DNA of 64,000 bases from Agroathelia rolfsii. Lineage: Eukaryota > Basidiomycota > Agaricomycetes > Amylocorticiales > Amylocorticiaceae. How positions within the stretch are numbered: position 1 is the stretch's first letter; every line of letters starts with the position of its first letter. The stretch covers positions 4,340,001 through 4,404,000 of the forward strand of contig JABRWF010000001.1 in NCBI GenBank assembly GCA_018343915.1, given 5' to 3'. Of the stretch, positions 49,007 to 64,000 are shown piece after piece. The position numbers and the translations under genes were made by a program. The notes beneath the pieces were generated by a model, which ran no database searches, had not been told where the DNA came from, and saw only the letters and a list, made by a program, of their open reading frames with translations.

Positions 49007-50888
49007 GACTGGCGAAAGGATTAAAGGAGTAGAGCGAGCATGGATGCTTTTATATCTGAGGTAGCTGGACAGTTCAACTATACGTGTGTATGTGTACGGA
49101 GACTGGTCGCGAGACCTCGTGTAGGGCGCATTGAGAAAATGATAAAAAGTTAAAGCTGTTTTCAGCTTGTCAGTACACATCCGCGAGAACATGCATTTCA
49201 AGCGGCCGAGCAGCGGTCCGAGGGTCCGAGGAGGTGGCACAACCTCACCAAATTTCATGGTAGCTGGTTGGTACTTGGTAGTTTCAGCTGTAAGGCCACA
49301 GTCATCTTACGCATTTGGCATGCCACATATGTTCAAAATATTGAACAAGAATCTAGTAGGTGATATGGGAAGATAGCTAAGAATATAACTGTACTAGTAT
49401 GCTTAACACGTGATAAACCACCTAGCAATGCATCATGGGTATTATTTACATCGAGGATACTGCACTACAAGAGTTCGGTTATTGCCGCTCATAAATAGGT
49501 CTAAATTATAATTTGACACCCATTCATGAAATGCGTTTGAAAACGTCATTCTCTTTGCATGATTTAAAAGCAGAATTGATCTCGGACCGGTCAAGCTGAG
49601 ATTAGCATTCGCTTGTTTTCCTTGTTATTATCATTGCTCTCCATGACTTTCCACATGATTCTTACGGAGAATGTGGCTGTCAAGGGTCGTCGAATACTGT
49701 ATTGAACGGTTTATTACAGAACAAGAACACGTTAATACACAACAAATATTGCGGCCTGTCAAGACCCTGGCATCAGATCGTCCGTGTGGCCTGCTCCATG
49801 GTCGCCCTGTAATATCGGGTGTACGTTCATTATCCATCCTACAATCGATCGTCTATGCCTTGCCCCGGTCGACATTTCCGCATACTGCAAGCAGTAGGAC
49901 CAAACAGGCGTTCAGTATAAGCACACTAGCCTAGCTTACCCGATTTGACAAGCCTTGGGATACGGCGGATGTAGTTTGATGGAGCAACACAAGAAGACCG
50001 GGCCCATCAAGCCCCAAAATTAGTAACAAAAAAGTTGATTGATGGAAGTTCGCTTGATCAGCCTAAGGCTAGGCTGCGGCCCTTATATATGAGAGAGGAG
50101 CATATGACCATGGCGGGTAGGTTCGTGGCGGCCATGCACGGCGAGCGGATACCTTCAACAGACTTGGTGTATGTAGCGCCATGAAGAAAAAGGCATTGCT
50201 GTCGGATTCAGACTGAGCGGCAAGCAGACATTACCACAGCCACGATTAGCCATCAGCACTACTCTCGGTTGCCCACACCCGCCAGAAGCCGGTGATGAGA
50301 GATCTTGACGAAAAGCGAAGAGCGATACAGGACAAATTAATGAGAAGCCTCTGTACACCCATCCTAGAGGTCTTCTGTTGACTACCGGTAGTTAATAGCA
50401 CATCCTGCTGTTGACCAAAAGGCATCTGTTGTTGCTACGGCGGCCACAGCACACGCGATGGATATTACACAAGGGAGTTGTTTATCGTCTGCGAATAAGT
50501 TCCAGCGGGCTCATGCGGTGATGGTGGCGAAAAAGAGATGCTAGCAATTTGTTGTAAGGGCATTTCACTGTGACTGAGGGGAGGCTGCATCAGAATGCTT
50601 AGTCAGCAGTCCCCTATGGTTTCCGGGCCCATCGTGGCCTTGAGCGACGACGACGACGACTGACTGCTGTTGCTGTAAACTCTTCCCTTTTTCTAATTAT
50701 TTGAGCTTTTGTTAGACTTGAAAGGAGCTCGGTTTTGTTCTCTATCCTACCTTGTCAGTTACCCTCAGATGCGAAGGGCAAAACATCACTAAATCGCTGA
50801 GAGACAGTGAAATCGGTGGATGGCCGTACTTGTTCCTCCCCACTGGCCTCCTCCTTTCGACAACCAAACGTCCCCACGTACCCCCACC
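49007..50888. other. Intergenic, about 1.9 kb, upstream of the BNI4-like gene
   Basis: No gene supported. It holds an ACG trinucleotide run (ACGACGACGACGAC near 50646-50660) and a long leader for the plus-strand gene. The frame beginning at ATG 50820 joins the BNI4-like frame, but that ATG has T at -3, a weak context. Confidence 0.5.
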
Positions 50889-53669
50889 ATGTCGCGCCAA
50901 TCAACCCAGGACAAGGCTGGGCAGGTTCAGCAGCCTATGCCGACCCAGTCCCCGCAACCGTATCCTTATCCAATACAGCAACAGCAGCAACAAGGAAACT
51001 GGACACCCTCCATCACCGCTGCACCGTTCTATCCTTCATTTTATCAGCCCCAAGCCCAAAGTCCTCAGGCCTCGCCTTCCCAAAATCCTTATTATGACCC
51101 CGCGGCAAACGCCCAGTTCGCCCAATGGGCGTATCAGCAGATGATGTTCAACGCCCAACAACAGATGCCTCATGTTCCTGCCCAGCAGCGCTCAAGTCCG
51201 ATGGGCGGCGGGCCGCCCTCAGGAAACGAATATTTCGCCGGCCAACATCAAGTATTTGCTCCATTCCCGAGTGGAACACCTCCACCACCACATCCAAACG
51301 CCATGGTTCACATGGGAGCCGGTAGTCCTCAAGCAGGCCCTAGGATGGCTGGGCACTCGCAGGATCCCCAATATCCGGGTTTCCATCCCTATCGCCGTCC
51401 AAATCGTAGTGCTTCACAGGCATCGCAGCAGGCTGAAGGTGACTGGCGCAATGCTCCCCCTGGTTCTTTTCAGCCTCCGTACGGTCGGTCCGATGCCGCC
51501 GGCTCCTCATCCTCTGTCAACTCTGTTGGAAGAGATGGCTCCCGACAGAGAACGAACAGCAACCAGAGCAGCGCCGGCAGCGGTACAAGCACCCACAGCA
51601 CATCAGCCAGAAATAGGAACCCACCGCCGATCACAACTGCCATTAATGGGTCGCATGGTCGGGCCAGCAACAACACCTCCCATACATCATCACCCACGTC
51701 TTCAGTGCCATCGCGACCACACAACAGGCAGTCGTCGTCATCGTCTTCAATTACTTCGGCATCATCTGCCCAAACGCCATCGGCATCGCCAAGGGCATCC
51801 ACCGCGACCGCTTCTTCCTCTAGCTCCGGTAACCCTGTGGCACGTCCGGCGCGGCCATCTCCACTTTCCCAAGGTAATTTCACCGCCGCCGAGAAGCGTA
51901 TGTCACGCGATGATAGCGATCTTGCGGCGATGATGGCGGAGGCGGGTCCTGGCGGCGCAGGCCGCAGCGGTGGTTTCAAGGGGCGCTTCAAACGTGCCCT
52001 TTCGCTCAACGCATCGCATGCACTCCATGAAGAGGACGAGTCGGACCCTATGAAGATACCACCTCGCCGTCCTGGCACACCTGCCACACCTTCCATCGCG
52101 CCAGCCAACTCATCCAATGGAGCGCCTTTGTCTGCGCAGAGCGGCGATGATGACAATGTGTCTACTGCCACGAAAACCAAGAAAAAGTCCAGGGCGGCCT
52201 CGTTGTTCAACATGCGCATGAACGCCTCGACAGACAATATCTCGTTGTCCTCCACCGTGTCCTCTGCCAGTGTCATGATTCGTAAGCTGGGTTCTATGGG
52301 CAAGCTTGCGCGGCGCAACTCGCTGGCGGGCATCACTTCTTTATTCAAAGATAAAAAGGACAAAGGTGGGGACGATGACGAAGGCGGGGGCTCCAGCAAG
52401 AAGGACAAGAAGGACAAGAAAAAGAAGAGCGCCAAGGGGCAGGCGGCCGAGGCCAGCATATCCCACGCCACTGTTGAGATTGACCGCAACAGCAGCGATT
52501 GGGCGAACGCTGATTTCACTGGTCTCAGTCCGGCCGCCAAGCTGGCCCGTCAGCATACCCTCAAAAGCAATGCCGAAGACGCCGCTAGGGCGAAAGCTCA
52601 GGCTCAACTCCAGGCAGCACAGGCAGCAAACGCACCAGCCGTCCCCACCTCATGGGAGAAGAACACCACGACGCGTGCAGAGAACGGACCGACGAAGGCA
52701 TCCGGGGCCTCCCGTGTGAGCGAAGATGGGACCAGAGTCCTTGTGGAGGAAGAAGACCATGGTAGCGATGGAGAGTCTGAGGATGCCGGCCACATGCAAA
52801 GCTTCACATCCGAGGCATGGGAAGATGACGAGGACTGGGGAGGACGAACGGATGACGAAGACGTTACCATCCGTCTTGGAGGAACCAGCATCAATGAAGA
52901 AGAGGAAGCGTGGGTGACGGATGTCCCCAGACCGATTGAGCAGCGGACTCCTGCAAAGGGCATCTTGAAAAGTAATGTTTCGTCCCGAAAATAGGACGTT
53001 TTTTGCTAAATTCATTCTTCACAATAGACGCCGGAACTTATGATCAGCAAGATTATTTGCAAGATCAAGCAGCTCTCACCCGCTACCGATCAAACTCATA
53101 CAGTGGAGACCTAGCGTCTGCCCCAGAACCAGGCCCGCTGGCTCATATGCCATCGCCCGATCCTGATCATATCGATGGTCTTCATCGTCATGGATCTCAT
53201 TCATCGCACAACCACTCTGGGAACACTGCACCGACCCTTCCTGCCTTGTCATTCGAGACATCAAGTGATGCACCCAAGGACTCGCACTCATCGGAAGGAC
53301 ACGTTCCGGAAAGGAGCTTGTTCAGCCATTCCAATTCTTCTGCGCCTGCGTTGTCCACGATAACGTCTCCCCCTCCAGCTAACATCATGCACCGCTCCGC
53401 GACAACCCCTTTGAAACGCCTAGCATTTGCTAACAATTTATCGGTCTATGACACCTTCCCTGCGTCCCTATATGATAGGCGCAGTGAACCCGCGACTTGG
53501 AGTCGTCTCACGCCGGCCTTGGCGCAAAGGATTAAAGAGGAGCTGAACTCGTACAAAATGGAGGAAATGGAGGTACACGCAGCAAGTCGGATACAGTACG
53601 TGTGCTATATAGAATGTGGCTGCTTTGAAGAATACTGATCATCTTTCTAGCACGCAATTCTTTGTCTGA
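50889..53669 (+). CDS. BNI4: BNI4-like scaffold protein with C-terminal PP1-docking domain
   Basis: In yeast Bni4 tethers the PP1 phosphatase Glc7 and chitin synthase regulators to the septin ring at the bud neck. Here a long, mostly disordered N-terminal part rich in Gln, Pro and Ser (PYPYPIQQQQQQGNW, HNRQSSSSSSITSASSAQ) is followed by basic SLFNMRM and MGKLARRNSLAGITSLFKDK patches, a Lys/Asp-rich run and an acidic stretch ending with TPAKGILK. Two introns (at 52971-53028 and about 53597-53650) lead to the conserved C-terminus: TTPLKRLAFANNLSVYDTFP with an RLAF docking motif of the RVxF type, YDRRSEPATWSRLTPALAQR, IKEELNSYKMEEMEVHAASR and IHTQFFV. That end block is the recognisable Bni4 family feature. 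ATG 50889 (CACCATGTC) is preferred; ATG 50820 would add 23 residues in frame but has poorer context. Confidence 0.72.
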
Positions 53670-55336
53670 CGTGGATGATCTTGGTTGATCCAGCTTCTTG
53701 TTTCATTTTCTCTCTTTTTGTGATCTTTTTGACTCTTCACTTATTCTCATGGAGATGGTGCCTTTCGTCCTGTCGCCTTGTACACTTCAGACGCATATAA
53801 TTAGGTTATCGAACTGGTACTACCAACCCGTACACGACAACCTTGCCATATATCATCACTTTCCTTCATTTTCAATCCCGATCCATCCCCTACCCCATCT
53901 CAATTAACTCAAAACGACTATATATCTCTAACTACTTTTTCTCTCGAATATCTCATCCTGCATGGCACCTGGATCCAAGTCATACGGACTCCTCACCCCT
54001 CTTTTTAATCACCTTGCAAACCGCTTACATTTGGGGTGGCCATGCACCACCTTCATACACTTCCGTATACCCTCAGCAATCTATCGTCTTCCTTTATGGA
54101 TCCGTATCCTTCTTATTCCATTCTTTCTCTTCTCTGATTATCGCCCTTGATATCACGTACATGTGTAATGTTATCCGGGCAGTCCCGGCTGGTGCAACTC
54201 GTTGTTGTGTATGTACGCGGTCCACCCACCGCTCCTTCATTCATCAGCACCTTTTCCTTTGCGTGGTTTTCGTACCATGGATTATCCTCATATGCGTCTT
54301 TTTTTCCCTCTCTTTGGTCATTTTTGCCTTTGCCGCTTCTTCGTCGTCTCGTCACTCCTTTATTACTTTCATTTCTCTCTCTCTCTCTCGGACAATGGAC
54401 CTTGGTACACATGCACACTCACTCTCCCTTAGTCGTTAATACATAATGTCACTCTATCAATCCTTTTACCCATCCGCTGTGATGATGAGTTGTCAAAGGA
54501 ACCTAAGTTGTGTGAAGAAATAACTATGAAAGTCAGCATTGGGTCATGGAATGTATCAAACTGAAGGCCGTATTATAGTTTAATCGTCGGCCCTTGGCCT
54601 GGTTGTATGTAAATTTCCGTCATTGACAACTTCTGATGCTCGGTGCCGCATGTTGGTTTTCCGAGATCAGGGGTCGAAAAAAAAAACGTGTTTATTTCAT
54701 GATACCCTGGCTATGTCTTGCGAGAGCATTCAAGTTCAGTTAGAATATGCACAAGAAGTGCAAGGTCTAAAAATGATTCATCTGCGTGCAGGATATTATA
54801 TCAATATTTTAGCAGAAGTCCTGACCTACATCATTGAATACTTATGTTTCGATCCCATCCAGACGACTGCTCTTAAAATATTGCTTCAAGGCCTTGCAAG
54901 TCGATGGAGTTTGAGTTTGAAATGCAGCTCAATAAAGTCACAATCATGAAAATCCGGCATTGTTTGATGGCCCGAAGTTCAAAAACATGCCAGATAATCA
55001 TCTAACCAAAATATTGCAGCTTTTATTGATGATGTATGTCCTGAAAACTATGTGCATTTCTCCTAGGGTCAAGATCGTTACTTGGTAAGCCCCACATTGC
55101 AATTCTCCACTGCGCTTATAATTATTAGCACGAGGCTGTGACATCACAGCCTTCCACTAAAACGTGACAGTAAAATATGTCACGTCTGTTCCTGTCACAG
55201 ACGGCGGATTAGGAACCGAAGCTGAGCCGCAGTGAACGACGAACGTATACACGACTCAGGCAGCTGACGACGCCGGCGAATAGCTACTCCCTCCAGCGTC
55301 TGTTGTACCAACACTTAACACACTCTGGCAACAAAT
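53670..55336. other. Intergenic, about 1.7 kb, between the BNI4-like gene and VPS35
   Basis: The first half is pyrimidine-rich (for example CTCTCTCTCTCTC at 54376-54390), fitting a long 3' untranslated region; frames there are composition artefacts. The last 200 bp hold a cluster of dyads (55133-55202) upstream of VPS35. Confidence 0.5.
55133..55202. promoter_or_regulatory. Cluster of three inverted repeats upstream of VPS35
   Basis: AGGCTGTGA-CA-TCACAGCCT (55133-55152, perfect 9-bp arms), CGTGACA-8 nt-TGTCACG (55163-55184, perfect 7-bp arms) and GTCTGT-7 nt-ACAGAC (55184-55202). All carry GTGA/TCAC or GTCTGT half-sites and lie 135-205 bp before the VPS35 start codon. They could be binding sites for a dimeric regulator, or a short hairpin-forming repeat. 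Confidence 0.45.
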
Positions 55337-58300
55337 ATGGCTGCAGTACCGGTACCGGAGGAGGGCAAACTACTTGGCGATGCTCTGGCCACCGTCAAGA
55401 TACAGGTCCAACAGATGAAGCGCAATCTTGTACTGCACTTACTTCTCCTCGGTCTTCTCTGCTGTCATGTTGATGCCTCGTAAATGAATATAGGAAATGG
55501 ACCAGCTTATGGATGCCCTCAAGAGTGCGAGTCTGATGTTGGCGGAACTTCGGACATCGTCTCTCTCTCCAAAGCAATACTACGAGTTGTGTATGTGCAA
55601 CCCTACGTACAGCTTTCTTGACGCTAACGATTCACATGCATGCTACAGATATGGCCGTATTTGACGCGCTCAGGCATCTGTCTAATTATTTGTACGATGC
55701 TCATACACAAGGCAAACACCACCTCGCGGACTTGTACGAACTTGTTCAATATGCCGGCAATATCATCCCCCGTCTCTACCTTATGATAACTGTTGGCTCC
55801 GTTTATATGTCCATCCCTGAGGCACCCGTCAAAGAAATCATGAAGGACATGATGGAGATGTCCCGCGGTGTTTTACATCCAGTGCGAGGACTGTTTCTGC
55901 GACATTATTTGAGTGGCCAGACGCGCGATCACCTGCCTATAGGCGATGACCCAGGGTGAGTACGTTTCATAAACACAACAACATTTATTTAATCTGTCTC
56001 GAAAGCCCTATTGGTAACCTAGACGATTCCATCTCATTTGTCTTGACAAATTTCATCGAGATGAACAAGCTATGGGTGCGCCTACAACATCAAGGCCACT
56101 CACGCGATCGTGAGAAGCGCGAGATGGAGCGCCGCGAGCTGCGCATTCTCGTCGGCACTAACCTTGTCCGACTTTCACAACTCGATGGCGTAGATTTGGA
56201 CATGTACCAGCGGATGATCCTGCCGAGCATCCTTGAACAGGTTGTCAGTTGTAAGGATGTAATCGCGCAAGAGTATCTGATGGAAGTTGTTATTCAAGTA
56301 TGTGTGTGCGCCATTTGGCTATGATCGTCCTGTGCTTACTTCTTATTCAGGTCTTCACCGACGAATTTCACCTACATACCCTTGGTCCGTTTTTATCGGC
56401 GACGGCCCAGCTCCATCCCAAAGTCAACATCAAGGCCATCGTCATCGCCCTCATTGACCGCCTTGCCGCCTATGCGGCGCGGGAAGCGGAGAGCGAGGAT
56501 CCTGATGAAACAAAGCGACAGGAAGAGGCCGCTGCCCGTCGGCTGGCCGAAAAAGTCAAGATTCAGAAGGCGCGTACGCGTACCAACGGTTCCATCACTA
56601 GCTATCCGACATCACCTACCTCGGAGTCCCATGATGCGTGGGGCTCCGTACCTTCAACTCCAGCCGCCATCTCAGAGCAACCCTCTGTGGACAATGCTTC
56701 CGTCAATGGGCAAGCACCCTCGGAAAAGGGTAAAGAAAAGGCGGTGGAGATACAATCTGTGAAGAAGTTCCGCGGCGTACCAGAAAATGTCCAGTTGTTT
56801 GAAGTGTTTTGGAAACAGGTTGTCGAGCTCATCAAAGTGTGTATAGTCCTCGTTCTTATCATGGTATCCCTTCTCATCTAATAATTGCAGGCAAGACCTG
56901 ATTTGTCAATACAAGATGTCACGGCCCTCCTTGTATCCCTTGCCAATCTGTCTTTAAGCTGCTATCCAGACCGGCTCGAATACGTTGATCAAATATTAGC
57001 ATTTACTCAAGAGAAGATCAAGGAATACGCCAATAGGTAAATCTCTTTTTTTATTACTTGATTTAATGTGCTCACCATGCTCACCATGCTCGTCCAGCCC
57101 CGACCTCCATTCACCCCAAACGAATGCCAATTTGGCATCGTTGCTCATTGCACCCATCAACTCCTACCAATCTGTCCTAACACTCCTGGCCATCCCATCC
57201 TATACACCGTTGTTGAATCAACAACTCTACCCCGCAAGACGGTCCATTGCGCATTCGATCGTCTCTTCTGTTCTTAAAAATGAGACTATTATTGAATCTC
57301 CCGAGGATGTGGATGGCATACTGAGCTTATGTCATGTCTTGATCAAAGACCAGCAAGACGCCTCTACTGCGGCAGCATCCAATGCGCAACCTGGCGGCAG
57401 GGACCCGAGGCGGGGCGGATGGAATGCAGGGAGGGAAGAGATAGCGGAGGAGCAAGGTTGGGTCGCTCGTATGGTTCATCTGTTCCGATCGGAATCATTA
57501 GATGTACAGTTTGAGGTGTGTTGTTTGTTTTCTTCCTTTATGGGATTTCAGACGTTGACTACGCCCTAGCTTCTGCAAACGGCTCGAAGACATTTTGATT
57601 TGGGAGGCGAGCGTATGCGCTACACTCTACCAGCCCTCATCACATCGGCGATCAAGCTTTGTCGAAGATACAAGAACCGGGAAGATGTCGAGGACGATTG
57701 GCAAACCAAAGCAGAGGCTATTCTCAAATTCGCCCGCCAGCTTACCACCATTCTGGGGCACCAAGTCGACTCGCCAGGGCTCGCGCTCCGACTTTTCCTT
57801 CTTGCTGCCCAGATTTCGGATGAATGTGGGTTTGAAGATCTGACGTACGACTTGTACGTCCAAGCCTTTACCATTTATGAGGAGGCCATCTCCGAGTCTC
57901 GGGCACAGCTACAAGCCATCACGCTTGTCATGGGCACATTGCAGCAGGCTAGGGTGTTCAGCGTGGATAATTATGATACTCTGATAACCAAAGCTGCGTT
58001 GCATGGCGCGAAATTGCTCAAGAAGCCACATCAATCGACGGCCGTGCACTTAGCTAGCCACATGTGGTGGCAAGAAAGACCGCTCAGCGAAGATGGTGAG
58101 ACTACGGATAAGCCGCCAGAGACAGCGACTGAAGGAGGCGAGGAAGGTGCCAGAGCGGTACGTTTTTGCATCTAAAAAAAACCTATCTGAAGCAAATGCT
58201 GATGCTTCATGTACAGTACCCCGTCCGAGACAGTAAACGTGTCTTAGAATGTCTGCAAAAGTCATTACGCATCGCCAACTCAGCAATAGAGGAGATCGTG

Positions 58301-58636
58301 ACGGTGCAGCTCTATATTGACGCTCTCGATCAATATCTCTATTATCTTGACCAGGGTGCACCCGCCGTCACACCCAAGTTCGTCGGCAGTCTCGTCGAGC
58401 TCATTACGAGCTCTATCGACAACGTCTCTGCGCCGGATGTACACCCTACACAACGTGCACCGCCTGGGCTCATAGAGGGTGTGCAGACACCCGAAATGAT
58501 TGTGAGACATTTCAGGAACACGCTTATCTTTATTCAGTCCAAGAAAGCTGCCGAGGAGGGCAAGCCCGAGAACGAGAAGAGGTGGGCTGGTGTTGATATT
58601 GTAGGAGCGTTGTTAAAGATGGGCATCACGAGATGA
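55337..58636 (+). CDS. VPS35: Retromer cargo-selective subunit VPS35
   Basis: Alpha-solenoid core of retromer that binds VPS26 and VPS29 and retrieves receptors from endosomes to the trans-Golgi network. Start ATG 55337 ([20 protein letters not shown]). Exon 2 reads [20 protein letters not shown] then [20 protein letters not shown]. The VPS26-binding region keeps the family PRLYL motif ([20 protein letters not shown]), followed by [20 protein letters not shown] and [15 protein letters not shown]. The middle carries an insert of about 90 residues, charged and Ser/Pro-rich ([20 protein letters not shown] to [12 protein letters not shown]), before [15 protein letters not shown]. The C-terminal VPS29-binding half includes [40 protein letters not shown] and [20 protein letters not shown], ending LLKMGITR. 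About eight introns. The insert makes the protein longer than the roughly 800 residues of animal VPS35. Confidence 0.95.
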
Positions 58637-59003
58637 GAGTGCCATTTTGTTGGATAATTCGGACTTTTACTATGTTGATCTGTATGGTACTACCCCCGCT
58701 GATGTTTCTTTTTCGTGTTATTCTGCTTCTGGCCAGTCTAAGAGCGGGCGTTTCTCAAAGTGCGATGGGGTAGTATTTCCCCACAAGTCACGTGCTGCAA
58801 GGTAGCCTCGAGCCAATCGGAAGCAAGTCGGAAGTAAAGTGGGCGACACGGTTCAAAGTCCGCCAAAACTTCAAGCCATTTAGACCGAGGGCAATTAGGA
58901 CGAGCAGCTACCACTAGCACACAGTCACCGACACACACCCAACCACTTGTACGGCAGCATCCAGGCCTAGCAACTACTACAGCTAGCCCGCATCTTGCCC
59001 AAG
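58637..59003. other. Short intergenic: VPS35 3' end and mEF-G1 promoter
   Basis: 367 bp between co-oriented genes. It contains AGCCAATCGGAAG near 58813 (a CCAAT box on the coding strand) and a C/A-rich leader just before the start codon at 59004. Confidence 0.5.
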
Positions 59004-61805
<2,802 letters not shown>

Positions 61806-62335
61806 ATAATGATCACCTGCTGGGAATTAGAGCCATGTTAGATACTATCCTTATAATGTATACGTTTTAATTATGTCCTTTGCTACTGGTGCTATCTTGC
61901 AATGCTACCGCTGCTCTCGTTATAAACGTGATCACATGAAGACTATTACAAGCATGCTCCTGCCACTAAGATGTATTGGAAATGTTGCCCAGGATCTGCA
62001 TTGAGCTGTTGCAAGGTGCAAAAAACACCCTGGCCAATCAAAGCAGGTAGGTAAGTATTTGTATTTATCCTTCACCAATGAATAGGATAATGATGGTATC
62101 TCATGGAGGTGGCAGTGATAAACGGCAACAGTCGCCCTTAGTCACACTTGATGTAAGAAAAACACACACTTATAAGCTACATGCATGTATATAGCCTTTG
62201 GGATACCATTCAAGGTTTGCGGTTGTTCCAAGATGCAATGAGAAAAAAATTCTATATGGCACTATACACACAAGTCTAAGACAAAAAACTCGAGCAATCA
62301 AAGGAAAAAAGGGGGCATAAACAATAAACAATACT
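61806..62335. other. Intergenic between convergent 3' ends
   Basis: 530 bp between the mEF-G1 stop and the P450 stop. No gene, repeat or RNA recognised. Confidence 0.5.
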
Positions 62336-62794
62336 CTACTCGGACTTATCCGTTGCTTCCTGGAGCCTTACCCAAAGACCTGCGTTAGCATACATTGTCA
62401 AGTGCGACTTGGGCACGAATTGCTCAATTGTTGTACGGCCCTCTCCATGGGCCCATGCGGCGGGCACGCCTTCACCAGGTGGGTGCGCCTCGGGAGCGAG
62501 AGTGACACCCGAGAAGCTTTGGAGAAGACGGATGAGGCAGTAAGACATTTCATTGTAGGCAAACTGGTGACAGGGTTAGCTTCATATTGGACAAAATATG
62601 CTGGTTAGCTCTACCTGCTGGCCCAGGCAGATACGGGGACCCGCGTTGAAGGGAAGAAACTAGAAAGAAATTCATTTAGAGTTTGAGGGAGAAAATCAGG
62701 TATCGAAACTGAAAACACTCACGATGAATGGATTGGGTGTCAGGTATTTCTTAACCCGTCCATCGATGAATCGTTCGGGATCGAATTCGAGAGC

Positions 62795-62825
<31 letters not shown>

Positions 62826-64000
62826 AAAGTAAGCGTCGTCAATGATTTCGGGCCCCAGGCTATAATTAAAAAAAGTGCTAACCGTCAGGGCCCCATAAAT
62901 CGGTCCTACGCTGCATTAGCAGCACGGAGTATGGAACACTACACGCAATCATGAGACACAGGTCGTAATGAGTTCTGGTAGAGGCGTACCGTGTGCGCGC
63001 AGGGATATACAAAGGCTTCTTGGTTGGGTCAGGTGATGGCCAAGTAGTAGCATTGATACTGTATCGAATGTCGAATGGACTGGATAAAGATAAACAAGAT
63101 AAGCGTACAACCAAAATCCTGAAGAATCAGAAACGAACACAGATGGCCATAGTCTGAGCGTTTCTGTAATTTAAATTTATTAGATCAATGGGTGTGTAAC
63201 AAAGAAAACAGATTTACCATTGATCACGGCTCTTAGGTACTTCATTTCCCTGATATCTATCATCGACGGACGCTCCGTTGGACCAACCCGCTCTAAGACT
63301 TCTGCACGTAGCTTCTTCATGACCTCGGGGTACATGGCAAAAGCATACATGGCAAAAGTCAGAGCGGCGGATGTCTGGATAGGAACCCATGAGCTAGTGA
63401 AAATATCAACCGACTACTGATACTCACGGTATCACGTCCGGCAATCAAAATGTTAAGCACTTCATCTTTTAAAACGGAGAGGTCTGGGTGAAGAAGGGAA
63501 CCCAAGTCAAATCCTATTCAAGAAGTATGCATGATGTATAGATTTTCACCATCCGTCGACCTAACAAGGTGGTCTAGCAAAGTATCGTCTTCGCCGACCG
63601 CATCCGTCGAAAGCTTTTCGCCATTTTGCACGGCAGTCTTATGTTTCACGATCGCTTCCTTGATGATGGGATCGAGAAACGCGTTGACGACTCGCATCGG
63701 TTTCGCCGTCTTGTCCTCAAAGATCTCCCATAGTTGCCAGAAGGGTCTACTAGCGCGCTGAGCAATGAGGTGCTGAGCCTCCATAAATGCTGTGGCAAAT
63801 TCCTCGGAGAAGTGTTTGGTCTTTTCTTGTGGAACATAGTGGGGGTATGGGAGCTCGGCTGAGAGACTGGAATGGTGTTAGGGATAAATGATGATAATAA
63901 GGATTTATATGCTCACCTGGATGTCGGGTAACCAAACAGGAACTCTGCTGCTGCATCGAGAGTTATGCGACCTGTAATGTCCTTTGAAAATGTTAGTCAA
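62336..64000 (-). CDS. Cytochrome P450, CYP63-like, partial (5' part beyond right edge)
   Basis: Heme monooxygenase, probably anchored in the endoplasmic reticulum by its missing N-terminus. From the right edge: [41 protein letters not shown]-helix [20 protein letters not shown] with the oxygen-binding AGRDTT completed across an intron; K-helix [34 protein letters not shown] then [17 protein letters not shown] (PERF); heme loop [20 protein letters not shown], in which Cys is the iron ligand; then [20 protein letters not shown] and the end [13 protein letters not shown] at 62336. The pattern [29 protein letters not shown] and a long tail fits basidiomycete CYP63 and related alkane or fatty-acid hydroxylases. 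Seven introns are visible. The intron before LEFDPERF ends in a 24-nt A run, an odd acceptor. Confidence 0.9.
62795..62828. repeat. T24-A10 homopolymer pair inside a P450 intron
   Basis: Twenty-four T followed by ten A on the plus strand. On the coding (minus) strand the intron ends T10, A24, then the acceptor G at the A24-G/CT junction. Run length could be a sequencing estimate. Confidence 0.85.

Noticed and set aside
51470..52540. 356-codon minus-strand frame
   Set aside because: It is antisense to the BNI4-like gene, whose plus-strand frame has the family C-terminus and proper introns; the antisense frame comes from codon bias in a low-complexity region.
53843..54439. 198-codon plus-strand frame rich in Ser, Phe and Leu
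   Set aside because: Composition artefact of a pyrimidine-rich 3' region; no domain and no splice structure.

Overview
The window is nuclear DNA of a filamentous fungus, most likely an agaricomycete basidiomycete; a Rhizoctonia-like member of the Cantharellales is my best guess. The signs are dense short introns of about 45-65 nt with GTATGT or GTGAGT donors, two DUF6533 seven-helix proteins, a CYP63-like P450, a stand-alone adenylation protein of the fungal NRPS-like type, and Copia and Tc1/mariner elements. The genus is inference. Gene coordinates run from start to stop codon and include introns that I traced by eye.

Left third (1-13.4 kb), accessory and rich in transposons. A Ty1/Copia retrotransposon on the minus strand carries an uninterrupted gag-pol frame that runs off the left edge. 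Its LTR ends inside an exon of an adenylate-forming enzyme gene, so that gene has lost its 5' part (4357-6243, plus). Next come a 674-bp foldback MITE and a decayed Tc1/mariner element, then an O-methyltransferase gene and a Dal5-like MFS transporter gene, both minus. Adenylation enzyme, methyltransferase, MFS pump and the ABC transporters together look like an eroding metabolic cluster.

Middle (15.4-38.7 kb), a tandem duplication. Two full-length ABCC (MRP/Yor1-type) transporter genes on the minus strand each have a DUF6533 membrane-protein gene on the plus strand upstream of them, in the order ABC<, 7TM>, ABC<, 7TM>. The first spacer has been enlarged by a MITE that carries a second, inverted copy of itself plus a diverged copy of a third repeat.

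Right half (39.5-64 kb), conserved housekeeping genes: CAND1/TIP120 (minus), a small acidic Tudor-like protein (minus), VPS4 (plus), an acidic unknown protein (minus), a BNI4-like protein with a C-terminal PP1-docking region (plus), retromer VPS35 (plus), mitochondrial elongation factor G1 (plus), and a cytochrome P450 that runs off the right edge (minus). VPS4 and VPS35 both act in endosomal sorting but are separated by other genes. No rRNA, tRNA or CRISPR was found.
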